From positions 44,999,385 to 45,063,384 of the forward strand of contig NC_088295.1 of the NCBI RefSeq assembly GCF_032854445.1: a stretch of 64,000 nucleotides of DNA, written 5' to 3'. Position numbers and translations under genes: made by a program. The DNA comes from Liolophura sinensis. Taxonomy: Eukaryota; Mollusca; Polyplacophora; Chitonida; Chitonidae. Under the pieces are notes generated by a model. It saw only the letters and a program-made list of their open reading frames with translations. It made no database searches and was not told the DNA's origin. Below, one piece after another: positions 34,661 to 47,100 of this stretch (the stretch's first letter is position 1; each line of letters begins with the position of its first letter).

Positions 34661-37227
34661 ATGCCCGTGTACAAACTGTATTATTTCAACGCCCGCGCAC
34701 GTGCTGAGGGGATCCGATGGCTTCTCTCCCTAGCTGGCGTGGAATTCGAGGATATACGCATAGACAGAAATGACTGGCCAACGAAAAAGCAAGGTAAGGA
34801 TATATGACTGCATATATTATAATCATATAACATAACCATGCACGCATTTTACAGTTGTACAGAGATTGTTTTCCTTTGTGTATAGAAATGCCTATAAATA
34901 TATTAGTTGTTAATAATATGTATTGTTTTTCTCTGTGTACAGAAATGCCCATATTTATACGAGTTGTTAATAAGTATTGTTTGCCTTCTTGTACAGAAAT
35001 GCCATTGGGATATGTTCCTGTTTTGGAGGTGGACGGTCAAAAACTGTCGGAAAGTCAGGCCATTTCTCGATACCTGGCTAACACGTTTGGTGAGTATACA
35101 CATGGAGCATTTTGTATTCCAGGTGTCATTTCCCCGTTCTTAATAGTCGTACCGACGTCACACGCATAAAGGAAAGTTTTTCAGTAACTAACCGAATTAA
35201 TGGTTTCGAAGGTTTAAACCGAGCACTCCGATTTTGTCCACCCATAGAACAAAACAAATAAATGTTCCAGATATCCGCACATCAGATCTCAAGACGGCAA
35301 CATCTTTGAACATTGCATTTCAGTTATGTTTGTTTTTTGTCGTCATACATAACTCTGTTGTTGAAGAAAGTTAACGTTAGACAGGGCGTAAAATCTGTAA
35401 ACAGACGTGTTTACTTTGAAAAATACGTATTCGTATTTTCAGGATTCGCTGGAAAGACTGATTGGGAGAAAGCTTTGGCCGATCAGTACGTTGATGTTGT
35501 CTATGACATTTTGAGTGCCGCAAGAGCCATCAGTCGGGCTCCCAACGATGAGGCCAAGGTATGTGAAAGTTTAACTGGACAGTGTCAGATGTTGTGAACG
35601 ACAAGATAATGAATTGATGGTATAAACATCACCTGTAAGACCTAATGAAAGTGTTTTTAATTGTACCCCTGAAATAGGTATATTGACGATATAAAAACAC
35701 AAGATTATAATAAAGCATAATCATATATGACAGCGTTCTATAGCTTGTTTCCATCAAACACTTTAAGTTTGATCAAACTACAGCTGGTGTATAATCACAT
35801 CAGACAGTGTTAACAAAGGTTGATTTAGTTGAATTAAGTGTGATTTCCTTGATTTAAATAGATTTTTTCCTGGAAAAGTAGGCCTAACCTAACAATATAG
35901 CATTATGGATGGACATGACTTGTTCGCCATACTGGTGGAAGGCAAATGGTTAAGAACATAAGGCTGTGCAAACGGTCGTTTTTTTTATCACTGAGGCTCA
36001 TGCACAAACAATGTGAGCGGGAGAATCAAATTCCATGTCCGAACATGGTCTTCACTGAAACCTCATCTCTGCTATGCCTGGTGGTTTTGGTCACATCTTT
36101 GCCAACAAGCGACGCCCCGCGCATGTTCTGTTTTGCTTTGTTTTGAGAATATTCTCGATTTTTTAATTCACAGGCAGAAATCAAGAGAATCCTTATTGAG
36201 GTCGACGGTCCTCGTATTTTGGGCCATTTTGAGAGATGTTTGGAATCCAACAAATCTGGATATCTGGTCGGCGACAGCGTAAGAACTGCACAGCAAAACT
36301 GTTCTTTTTGCCTCCTCTTAGGGAACATTGCGTATACAGAATCCATTTTATTCCCCGCCGCTCAATAAAACTTTGACTGAGACAACATTGACAAAAAAAA
36401 AAACAACAAAAAACCTTCACTGTAATCACATAAGGTATTTGGATTGTTTTTTTTATAAACATGTGCCATTTATGCATATAAAGATGTAGATAGAAGAAAT
36501 TACATATGATGATCATATGTGAGACTGGAATTGCTTGTACCTCAATACAGCGTTATATGACCCCTTTTTTCTTAACACATGGGTACAGTATGTGTAAAAA
36601 GGTCAAACTAAAAACACATATTGTGAGAGAAAAAGTCAAGTTCTGACAATTAATTCACTGGAGCTTTAACTACAGATTTAACAATGACACCATCCACATC
36701 TTGTACAACCATAGAGAGTAATATATATTTTTTTCTTTACATATGGTTGTATGTCTGACGTGCATATAGTGTATCTGGTGTTGTTCTTTACTTTCTCCAA
36801 TTAGTTTTTAATGCCATGTGCATAGAAAGCCACTTTGGGCCTAAGTAATGTTTCAGTGAATGTCGTGTTGTTAAGAAATATTTGAACAACAAATTGACAT
36901 TTTCATTCTTCATTTGTTTTCTGTCCAGGTCACCTGATACGCGTTTCCGTCCTATGGTATATAATTGCCAATTATTAATTTACTATTCATCGAAATAGCA
37001 ACACAGTTCAAAACGATATTCCAAGGATTTAGACTGAGTTTCTGTTGCAGTTAACGTGGGCGGACGTAGTTGTGGCCTCGTACCTTGACAGCTTCATCGA
37101 CAGGATCAGCCCAGAGTTCGGTGAATTGTTGGAGAAATTCCCTAAGATCCGGGCCCATTTGGACAAAGTTCGCGCTATTCCACAGATTGCTGCTTTCATT
37201 GCTAAACGTCCTAAAACAGTATTATAA
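34661..37227 (+). CDS. Sigma-class glutathione S-transferase, copy B
   Basis: Exons 34661-34793, 34997-35089, 35443-35558, 36174-36278 and 37051-37227 (TAA) give 207 residues with exactly the exon lengths and phases of copies A and C. It begins [20 protein letters not shown] with catalytic-type Tyr8, then [67 protein letters not shown] and [20 protein letters not shown], ending KRPKTVL. Every splice site is canonical. Exon 1 and the start of intron 1 are almost identical to copy C, while later exons are more diverged. Intron 1 contains three successive copies of the exon-2 acceptor region. A possible AATAAA lies at 37270-37275. Substrate not predictable. Confidence 0.95.
34850..34999 (+). repeat. 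Triplicated splice-acceptor segment in GST-B intron 1
   Basis: The unit is TTGTTTTCCTTTGTGTATAG followed by AAATGCC and then an AT-rich segment with TAGTTGTTAATAA. It occurs at about 34865, 34921 and 34975. Each repeats a pyrimidine tract, an AG and the first bases of exon 2 (AAATGCC). Only the last leads into the real exon at 34997. Confidence 0.8.
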
Positions 37228-37469
37228 TCCAAATGCTCATCAATGTACACAATTTAACCACGAGGAAAAAATAAAAATAACTTTAAAAACAAGTGCGGTT
37301 ATAAATTCAGATTCGGCGATTTTCCATTTGCTTTAGAATAGATTGATTGATTGCTTGACTGACGTTTAACAGCCTACGGAAGAATTTTGTACTTAAATGT
37401 TTAATGGATTTTGGAAACCGTATAGTGCTTAGACTCAACCACCTTTTCGAAACTTATTCATTTATTTAT

Positions 37470-37565
37470 TTAACTGTTTGGAGTTTACTGCTGTACTCAA
37501 GAATGCGTGATTTGAACGACGGCTGACACTTTTGTGGTTGGAGAAGACAAGAATTGTCTATCTCA
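37470..37565 (-). mobile_element. Degraded 3' fragment of a family 1 SINE
   Basis: ATTTATTTAACTGTTTGGAG and TACTGCTGTACTCAAGAATG match the tail of the family in reverse orientation. Confidence 0.45.
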
Positions 37566-38064
37566 GATTGTCTATCTGTTAATCCATCGGTCTATACCAG
37601 GGATGTTACCTCGTATGTCGCATGTATCTTTGCTTAGAGGAAAAGTTCGATGTGCATACCATATTGGTGTCATAGAATCATCCTTAACGAACTTCATCTA
37701 AAACAACTTTAACGATTTTGTCGGCCTTTTCGATTACCTATGTTCTTACGCACGAGAGTAGTGGAGCATTTTGGGAATATCGAATCCGTGTATCCTACCT
37801 GAAATTGCTAGATATAAATGACTACAGTACGGAAAGCGTATTGGGACTCCCGAAATCAATGTTTTCAAATATGCCTAACATTAGTCATATATCTTATCCA
37901 CTGTGTCGGAAGTCGTTGGAAATCAAACGCCATGCACTGTTTACAAATCTATCTTAAACCATGTATACGGCGGATTTCTCTATTGCGATTTTCGTTGTAT
38001 ACAACACATATACAGAAATCATAATGAAGATTTATTAATTAGCTGCTGTTACAAAGCCTTCTTT

Positions 38065-38335
38065 AATTTATTTATGCATTTGATTGATGTTTTACGCCGT
38101 GTATACTCAAGAATATTTCATTTATCCGAGGGCGGCCAGCATTATAGTGGGAGGAAACCGGACAGAGCCCGGAGGAAACCCACGACCTTCCGCAGCTTGC
38201 TGGAAGCCCTTCCCACGTACGACTGGAGAGGAAGCCAGCCTGGGGTAGACTTGAACTCACAGCGACCGCATTGGTGGGAGGCTCCTGGGCCATTACGCCC
38301 CGCTGATGTGCTAACCCCCTCGGCCACGGAGACCC
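38065..38335 (-). mobile_element. Family 1 SINE, reverse orientation, between GST-B and GST-C
   Basis: TTTATTTATGCATTTGATTG, GTTTTACGCC, GAGAGGAAGCCAGCC and a head ending GGCCACGGAGACC at about 38333 give a near-full-length copy. Confidence 0.8.
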
Positions 38336-39499
38336 ACCAAATCTTTTTTTCTACCGGGACCATGTCAGCAATACGGTTTAAATTTAGTGGCTACTGCAGT
38401 CATATTGACGGTTTGTTTAGTTTTATTTAACCCTGGTCCATCTGATCAATTCGATTTAGTTACGCAAAGACTTCCTAAGTGGCATGGAATACTTACCTAG
38501 CCACGTTTACAAAGATATCTTTTACATCTACGTCCTGCCAGTGACAACAACAATTTCGTTGTCGTCTAACAAAAGCGTATTGTAATGTTTATTTAGCAGT
38601 ATTTAGAATTCTATCTTTAGCCCTGTTGTGTTTGTCCAGTTTCACTGACCCCGTGCATTAGGAATAAACCTCCCATACAGCCTCATTGCTTCCGATGTTC
38701 ATCTGCAGTCACACACCGTAGCTGTATAGTTTCAATCTGTGGTACAACTCTGTGCGAGCTCGTAAGTATAAAGATGTCTGTCATAGAACTTCTGTCTCTA
38801 GTACTCCATGTACACAGCAAGGTGATTGGCTGAAGTGCACATAAAGGCTAACAATCGTTATGGCGCAGACACCATCGAGAATATATAAATATTACACCTC
38901 AATATAGTGTCATTTGGGAAAACAGAATTTTGCGACCAGCGCGGGGGCGCAGGCTCTGTCTTATATTCATGCCTAACACAATACTGCCCATGCGGACAGG
39001 TACTAACAAGGTTTCAGGACTCGTAGCGTTTAAGGTTAAGGACGGGCATAATGTTATGCACATTCAACATCATTTTGTTATCACTAATTAATAGGGTTAC
39101 GATTTCAAATCAATTTCGGTTGGATTTTTGATCAACCGTACAATAACCTATAAGAAATATCCACACACCTCTAGTGTGATATTTGACCACGCATAATTCC
39201 ATAATACGCGTATATCGCACTATGAACGAGCATTCTATAGTGACAGTTTTCAACCTGTCTTAATCACTATGTTTCATTGATACGCCGTGTTATTTCAGTT
39301 ACAGTGCTATAAAATGCCTGTACCCATTAATATTGTAAGTCTATACCGCAGGCTCTTTAAGGAAAGCCATTCGGTTAAATTCCATTGCAATCTGTTTCAA
39401 TTCGTAATCGCTAAATGAATCTGATGCGCCTAATTCACAGACAGAGCGACTTATATAGCTTACTGAGAGGGTTGCATTTTCCGAACATAATCTATATTT

Positions 39500-39905
39500 C
39501 AAGATCACCCTCTTCCCGTATCACACACTTCTTCCAATACAACCCATATTTCAATAGTACCTTTGATTTGACCTCATCCGTATATTCCAGTACCACCCAC
39601 TTCCTCTAATACAACCTGTATTCCAACAGCACCCAATTCCCCTGACATCACCCCTATCTCACAGTATCATTCATTTCCTCTAATACAACCTATATTCCAA
39701 CAGCACCCAGTCTCCCTGACATCACACCTATTCAAGTACTATTCACTTCCTCTAACACAACCTCTATTTCAACAGCACCCAGTCTCCCTGACATCACCCC
39801 TATTCAAGTACTATTCACTTCCTCTAAGACAATCTCTATTTCAACAGTCACCTTGACATCATCCCTGTTCCAGCACCATCCACTTCTTCTGATATCGTTT
39901 CTGTT
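39500..39905. repeat. Minisatellite upstream of GST-C, related to the 36-bp array upstream of GST-A
   Basis: Units of the type CACTTCCTCTAATACAACCT ... ATTCCAACAGCACCC ... CCCTGACATCACCCCTATTC recur. Pairs of 36-bp-like halves give a higher period of about 70 bp. The TGACATCACCCCTATTC half resembles TTGACACCACGTCTATTCC of the array at 24280-26090. Confidence 0.7.
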
Positions 39906-40064
39906 CCATGTACTAAATAATCGAAAGACTGTACTGGGACGACCTAGAAAAGCTGAACTCTTGTGCTACTTTGAAGGAGTAGTCAAATTAACAGAGACAC
40001 ACATTTATGATATTTTTATATTCGTATAAAATCAGTATTGATTCTTAACCGGCAGATAACAACT

Positions 40065-43000
40065 ATGCCCGTGTATAAACTGTATTATTTCAACGCCCGT
40101 GCACGTGCTGAGGGGATCCGATGGCTGATGTCCCTGGCTGGCGTGGAATTCGAGGATATACGCATTGACAGAAATGACTGGCCAACGAAAAAGCAAGGTA
40201 AGGATATATGACTGCATATATTATAATCATATAACATAAGCATGCATGCATGCATTTTATAGTTATAAAAAGATTATTTCCCTTTGTGTTTAGAAATGCC
40301 TATATATACAGTAGTTGTTAATAACATTGTTTTCCTTTGTGTATAGAAATGCCTATATATATACTAGTTGTTAATAATATATAATGTTTGAGGATATACG
40401 CTTTGATGACAAGGAATGGACAACCAAAAAATTGGTTAAAAAACAGACGTACGTAATATTAAATGATTGAACATTTGAGATATTTTGGGGATATGATGGA
40501 AGAAAAATTACATATGAACTTTTTGAAAAAAAAGAAATACCTGAGAGCAATTTCGGATGTAGCGATGTCATCTGTAAAAAACTGAAAAGGGTTTTTTAAA
40601 CTATGCAAAGTTATTAATTACCGTAGACTTCGTTTCTGTTTGCATCAAGTACATGTGTGTGTGGCTTTGAAAGTAATGTTTCTGGTGTACTTTTGTTTGT
40701 TATTATGGATTATCCCTGTTTCAACATAATCCATATATATATAGATGTATATTTACAGTACTGTGTCTGGTATGTAAACAGGCTTCGTAGCAGATGTGTA
40801 TGTGACTTTTACAGTGCTACATGTGTCTGGTATGTAAACAGGCTTCGCAGCAGGTGTGTATGTGGCTTTTACAGTGCTACATGTGTCTGGTACATAAACA
40901 GGGTTCGTAGCAGGTGTGTATGTGTCTTTTACAGTGCTACATGTGTCTGGTATATAAACAGGCAGGTGTGTATGTGACTTTTACAGTACTACATGTGTCT
41001 GGTATGTAAAATGGCTTGGTAGCAGGCGTGTATGTGACTTTTGCAGTACTACATTTGTCGGGTATGTAAGCAGGCCTCGTACGTCTGATTGTTATTCTGG
41101 ATAATCACTGTTTCCATATAATCAAGTACATAGTTGTATTCTTTCCGTATAAACTTGTATACATCACTTGCTTAGTTACATGCTTCTTCTCGCACGTTTT
41201 GGACGTTTGGTATGACCAGGCCCGGCTTTGATCCCGGAGTCTCCCGCTATCAAAACTTTAAGTACGTAAGTATGAATATACATACAGGTGGAAAAAAAAC
41301 ATGCATGTTACATAGGAAGGCAATTGGGAACCTTTTGATTAAAAAGCGAGGAGGGTCCATGATATGATTGGCACTCGTTCTGAAAGTTTACGCAGACAGA
41401 TTAATAATGTTTTATCTTGTCTAGAAATGCCATTCGGCTACGTCCCTGTTTTGGAGGTGGAAGGCCAGCGACTTTCAGAAAGTCAGGCTATTGCTCGATA
41501 TTTGGCCAATAAGTTTGGTGAGTATCTGTCATATGTATTTTACTCGTGAAGGGGGCAAAGGTCTATATAAACTGTATTTAAGCAATAAACTTCGTATGTT
41601 ATTATACAAGATTAGCTTCTGAAACCGTCTTTACAAGGATGTTTTGCAAGAATTTCTCGATAATCATCTTCACGAAGTTAGATACGTTTGAGAATTTGTA
41701 TGTGGAGAGCACACACACGCAAAACACCTGTGTTGAAAACTAACACAACTTGTGTTGTTTGCTTTCAACAACAGAAATGTGTTGCCCCCAACATAAACAC
41801 GAGTTAAACAAATGTGAAGGACACATTTTTGTTACAAAATAATAAAACACAAATTTGTGTTGAACCAAAATGAGGTAATTTTTGCAAAACAACAAAAACT
41901 AGCGTATTTGCAACAAGTACTGTGTATAACATCCAACACATCTTGTGTTCAATTCTTTCCGCACGAGTCCTTTTGTCAATTCAACAAAAGACAGAGTTGT
42001 TCAAATATGACATGACTTTTGCTGGAAAGAACTCAAGTTTGTTATACAAGTGTTTTTTTGTGTGTATTACAGATCTAAAGATTCCGTACATGCCCAGACT
42101 GACATTTGTTTGTGATGCACTATATCCGTTTGTCGAAGTGTCTTCGTATACTGACCGACCCCGATAGCTCAGTTGGTAGAACGTCCCTCTAGATCCAAGG
42201 TCAATCCTGGGTCGGGCCACACCTAAGACCTTAAAAGAGGAAGTAACTTCCTCGCTTGGCGTTCAGCATAAAGTGCAATGACTGGTTGAGCGAATCAGTA
42301 TGATGGCTTGGGCGGGGTATCTTAGTAACCTTCGGTAAGTCGTGCCAGCACTAGATAAAAAAAGAGCGGTGGAAATCTGTCCTGCAACAAGGAGGCACCT
42401 TATACGTACATGCGCGGTACGGACTCCTTCGTCGTCATATGACGGAAAAATTGCTAAGTATAACGTTAAAACCCAAGCACTCACTCACTCACTCTTCGTG
42501 TACTTACTTCGTTTTCTTTCGGTAACGACTTTCTGTTACGTATGCTATTTATATATAGACCTTGCAGGAAAAACAGACTGGGAGAAAGCTTTAGCTGACC
42601 AATACGTTGACGTCATCTATGATATTTTGCCTCCAACCAGAGCTATCCGTCTGGCTCCAAATGAGGAGGTCAAGGTAAAATAAATACGCATTTATCAGCA
42701 TACCTCTTCTTACCTGGTTTCATTGAAAAAGAAAAACTCTACAATCAAATCTAGCTCGGCGATTGATTACAATTCAACTGGGCATTTTCTCTTAGAAATC
42801 TTAGATTTCCAACTGAATTAATTTTGAATGAAGGTGACAATTGACATGGAAAATAATGTTAGAGTCATTAAGTATTAACATACAGATAACAGCAAAATAT
42901 TTCCAAAGCTTGCTTTCTTTGTGGCTGTAACCTTTCCTTCTCATTTCTTCTATGTGTGTGGGTTTACATACTTCCAGCAGCATACAGTAGACAAATATTC

Positions 43001-43736
43001 CTTTGGATATTCTTTATACAGGCACAGCGTACGAAAAATTTCATTGAGGTGGACGGTCCTCGTATCTTGGCTAATTTAGAGAGATGCTTGGAATCCAGCA
43101 GATCAGAATATTTGGTCGGTGATAGTGTGAGTATTGAAGAGGTTCGAGCCTGCTTCAGAGTTATTTATATAGTTAAAATTATGTAGTCACTGAATGATTT
43201 AAGAATCCTAACATGGAGTTCAGTGAGGCATCCTGTAAGGAAAAGGTGAGGCTCAGCTGATAAGCTGGCTTTGTATTGGAGACCATGGGAACAGAATTTG
43301 AGAATTTAAAAATGTCATTTACGAGAAGAGAAATGGCCCCAAAATGGTTTAAGTGATTTGTTCCTATTCCATCGCTCACTTTCCTTGTAATGTTAACTGA
43401 GTTTGACAAGGGCAGGTATACCACTACGGCGTGCAGAAATCCATTCTATAGGCGCAACAGGGTCAGGAAGAATGTTAAAAACACCTGGCAGCTCATTTCA
43501 ATCTATGTATGCATGTGTAATTAACGACAGATAAAATGAAAAATGATTTTCTATTTCAGCTAACATGGGCAGACGTAATGGTGGCCTCGTACCTTGACTT
43601 GTACATCGACAGAATCACGCCAGATTTCGGTGATTTGTTGGACAAGTTTCCTAAACTTCAGGCTCATTTGGACAGAATCCGCACCGTTCCACAGATTGCA
43701 GCCTTCATTGCAAAACGCCCAAAGACATTCTTGTAA
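40065..43736 (+). CDS. Sigma-class glutathione S-transferase, copy C
   Basis: Exons 40065-40197, 41425-41517, 42559-42674, 43022-43126 and 43560-43736 (TAA) give 207 residues. It begins [20 protein letters not shown] (Tyr8 in place), then [50 protein letters not shown] and a divergent segment [16 protein letters not shown]. The C part has [20 protein letters not shown] and [20 protein letters not shown] and ends KRPKTFL. It is the most diverged copy in the C domain, which forms much of the electrophile-binding pocket in this family, so a different substrate range is plausible but unproven. Intron 1 is longer than in B and carries a relic of exon 1, two spare acceptors and a 60-bp minisatellite. 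An AATAAA lies at 43850-43855. Confidence 0.95.
40270..40365 (+). repeat. Duplicated splice-acceptor segment in GST-C intron 1
   Basis: TTTCCCTTTGTGTTTAGAAATGCC at about 40277 and TTTTCCTTTGTGTATAGAAA at about 40330 are the same unit as in GST-B intron 1. Neither leads into a usable exon 2; the real acceptor is at 41424. Confidence 0.75.
40386..40437 (+). pseudogene. Relic of a GST exon 1 (3' part) in GST-C intron 1
   Basis: Translation gives [16 protein letters not shown], matching the end of exon 1. It is closer to copy A (FEDIRFEEKEWPAKKP) than to B or C ([16 protein letters not shown]). The donor position reads TTGGTTAAAA, so the GT after the relic is not a good donor. The rest of the exon is missing. 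Confidence 0.8.
40755..41080. repeat. 60-bp minisatellite in GST-C intron 1
   Basis: About five units of GTGACTTTTACAGTGCTACA ... TGTGTCTGGTATGTAAACAG ... GCTTCGTAGCAGGTGTGTAT. The period is divisible by 3, which produces an accidental repetitive open frame. Confidence 0.9.
42162..42497 (+). mobile_element. tRNA-derived SINE, family 2, with (CACT)n tail
   Basis: The head CCCCGATAGCTCAGTTGGTAG has a good A box and is followed by a weaker B-box-like GGTCAATCC. The body is unlike family 1 and the 3' end is TAACGTTAAAACCCAAGCAC followed by repeated CACT. It lies in GST-C intron 2. It is not a functional tRNA gene, because the anticodon arm is disrupted. Confidence 0.75.
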
Positions 43737-43904
43737 TAAAAAAAATACCACGCTGGAAATAAATTTTATCAGAAAACCTTTGCCAAGGTGTATTGAACCT
43801 TTAAATTTGGTTTTTCATAGTTTTGTATGTTTTGGACATATTTGTCGTGAATAAATATTTGGACATACTTGTAATGAATGTCATAATATTATTTGTCATA
43901 ATAA

Positions 43905-44145
43905 TTGAGAACGCTTCGGTAGTCTAATCATGGTTAGAGCGTCCGCCTCGAAGTCGGGAGACTGTTGATCAAACCTAAAGATTTTACAAATGGTACTTGT
44001 CTTGGCGCCCAGAACGTAGAGGTTAGAGCAAGGAAACAGGACTGGTTGGTCCCATGTCATTGTTATGTGACTGGTTACTTCAGCGATGGTAGCACAGTGT
44101 GTTAGACTGTATAGGAGTTTGACAGCATAAACGGTTATACCAACG
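43905..44145 (+). mobile_element. Possible degraded tRNA-derived SINE
   Basis: GGTTAGAGCGTCCGCCTCGA-type tRNA-like sequence followed by a body (GGCGCCCAGAACGTAGAGGT, GTGACTGGTTACTTCAGCG) typical of a short repeat rather than a gene. No clean 3' end was found. Confidence 0.4.
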
Positions 44146-47100
44146 TCATCGACCCTTTATTGTTAAAAGGGACCAGCGAAAAGCGAGAAAATGTAAATAT
44201 ACAAATTCCGCTACTGTCAAAGCCAAGAAATGCAGAAATGTCTAGCATGACAGGACATCAGATGGGAACTATTACAAATGACCGACAATTTCGCTCGAGA
44301 AAAGAGCGTTTTTCGAGGCCCAAAAATATCAACATTATGAGATTTTTGGTATCATTCTTCCATTAGGGTATGATTCCAGCATTCCTTACAACCCTCCAGA
44401 TACCTTTTTAACTTTCTTTTGTCTTCTAAAAGACATCAGTAGCAGACAAATAGTTGTATAGGAAATCTGAACAACAACATATTCCATTCCCCACTTTATT
44501 AAAAATGTTGCCCCAAAATGAAGGGGTTAATAAATAAACGCCAGATAAAGCATGAATATTTCAATGTAACAATATATGAAAGATAATGATTTGTACACCA
44601 ACATATATATTGTTACAGTTTATGATTTAACATGACATACGTTTCATTTGTTTTATGGACATGACTGAGATGAATTGGTCAAAATAGAAAAATCAAAGAA
44701 AAAACAATACACACATATATGACTGTATACATATATATATATATATATAAACATCTCTGACCAGAGGTGTGATAAAACAAAAAAGTAATGCTTTTATAAG
44801 GGCGTAGGTATGGTTTTGCTAGTTGATATGATTCACTTTGTGGACATGTTAAAAACTGAAGCAAAAAATAATTATCCCCCTTTTTTGTAGTTTTCCATGC
44901 ATAAAGCTAAAACAAAACATGTTTATATAATTTCATATATGTAACTAATTCTCATATACACACAAAACTCCTTAACGTTTTCCCTCCTTGTTCAAAAACA
45001 CTTCACTTCATCATCAGAAGAATACTACTACAAGGTACTAACCATTTGTTAATGGCACATGTTAGTTCATGCATTATTACCACGTCAGAGCGCTTGCTTG
45101 GATAAATCTGGCTATGCAGAGACCATATATCATTTGCGGCCTCAACCAACAACACTGAAAGGAGGGTGAAATGTTTCTGTATATTCAGTCAACGCTTCTG
45201 TTATATCATCTATCTATTTTGCATAAGCTGCAGATACTAACCAACGCAGTTTGTATATCATGTATATTGTTTAGCTGAGAGCTGAATTGGAAAAATATAA
45301 CTGGAAACATATCATTTATTACTTACATCCAAAAGACTCTTTCGCGTGAACTGCAGGCCATAAGTCAACAGATCCAGCTCTTCTGAAACAAATCTCGTAT
45401 CTCCGTTTGAAATATATTAATCTATGGAAATCCTGTTAATTCTCCCTTTAGTAAATAAGTAAATAATAAAGTAAATTTATTGAATAGCATACTTAAAGTC
45501 ATCCTGTACTTTAGACCATCCCCAAACAATGATGTTTTTGGTTTTAAAAGTTTGAAAACTGGCAAAGGCAACTGGGCAAGCTTTGTAGCATTTCAATAAT
45601 ATCCTTAACTCTGTGGTTAATTCTATGATTATGTAATGACATATACTTCATTTAAATATACAAAAAAGAAAATAATGATCATATAGATGCCTAAAATAAT
45701 ATCCTCAATATAGCTTGCCCAAAGGTAAGCAAAAAAAAAAAATGCCCTAAACTCTCAAAAATGAATATCATTTTCTAACATTATTCATTTATATTAAGCT
45801 AGTTATATTTATTCATCATTTTATTCACATGACTTGTCTACTAAAGATAAGAAGACTTTAGTATCAGTAAAGGAGCAGTGAGATTTTTGTCAAATTACTG
45901 TGGGAAAGCTGCTACTGATCCAACCATAAAAAACAAATCCCTCAGAATTAGTGAGAAACAGGTTTCAAACATGAAGCATAAAACCACTGCAAAGGACTTC
46001 ATATTTATTTTTTATGTGGGCTGCATGTACATGTAACTCCTCTGTCCAGAGGAGTTGTCAAAATATAAAACAAAACTCCTGTTATTTGACATCTACTCAA
46101 AACAATAAATTCTCTATCAGTTTTAACTTTCTTATTACAACAGCGAATCAAAATTTTCATGAACTGTTAAAGGTGGTTTGTTCGGTGTATATGTACTGTC
46201 ATAAACTGTCCACATTATTTTGGTGACACATTACATAAAGGCCTGGATTAAAAATGTCTGCACATGGTGTAATACATGGATATCACATATCTCGGTTTAT
46301 CTGGAATATCATTCTACACAACTCTTCCATTCATTTCTTTTTGAAAGATCTATATACCTCTATAATCACCCCATACAACACCAAAATCCCACCAAAGCAA
46401 AAAAAGGAAATGAAAACACAGAAAGGATGAAGTCAGATCTTTTTCTAAACTTTGTCAGTACCAATGAATGTATAGCATTTGTACGCACCGTAACTAATAA
46501 AAACTATAAAATAACAATAAACAGGAAAATTTACACTAATGCAATCGTTAAATATGAACAAAAAAAGACTGAGGCCGATTCAGGTGATAAATCAATATAA
46601 ACATGTAAAGAATGTAAACGAAAATTATTCAACAACTGATATAACAGGTGGTAGCTTCAGTTGGTCGGCCGCCGTATGGTGTGTACATGTATGTTCGTTT
46701 GTCTGTTGGTCTGTTCTCAGCTGTCCATATGCATCAATGTGTAGGTTTTCAGCAGATGGCGTGGTTGATCCACCTGAAAAATGAAAGTTGCAAATATCTC
46801 TACATAAAACTACGATCAAGGTCACTTTCCACTGGAAAAAGTGTGAATAAACTATAAATGTTTTCAAGGTATTCTAAACATTTTAAGTTACATTTATGAA
46901 AGAATTATGACATCATTCTGCACTTCATAAGTGCAGAATGATAGTATCTAAAATTTCTTATTTTTGCTTAGATGTTCAGGACATGAAAATTTTGCCCCAA
47001 TAATCTGAATCATCTTAGACAGTTATTAGACACAACCATATCACAATTAGGAGCCATTCTTACATCACTGTACATCGCATGATAACTGGGACTAATAATA

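Noticed and set aside
40657-40977. A 106-codon frame with a Cys-rich 20-residue repeat
   Set aside because: It is the 60-bp minisatellite inside GST-C intron 1; no splice sites tie it to the gene.
42162-42235. A tRNA gene
   Set aside because: The A box is good, but the anticodon arm and B box are disrupted and a SINE body with CACT tail follows.
46220-46600. A 126-codon frame in the gene-free interval
   Set aside because: AT-driven composition, no recognisable domain and no supporting splice or regulatory context; probably chance.
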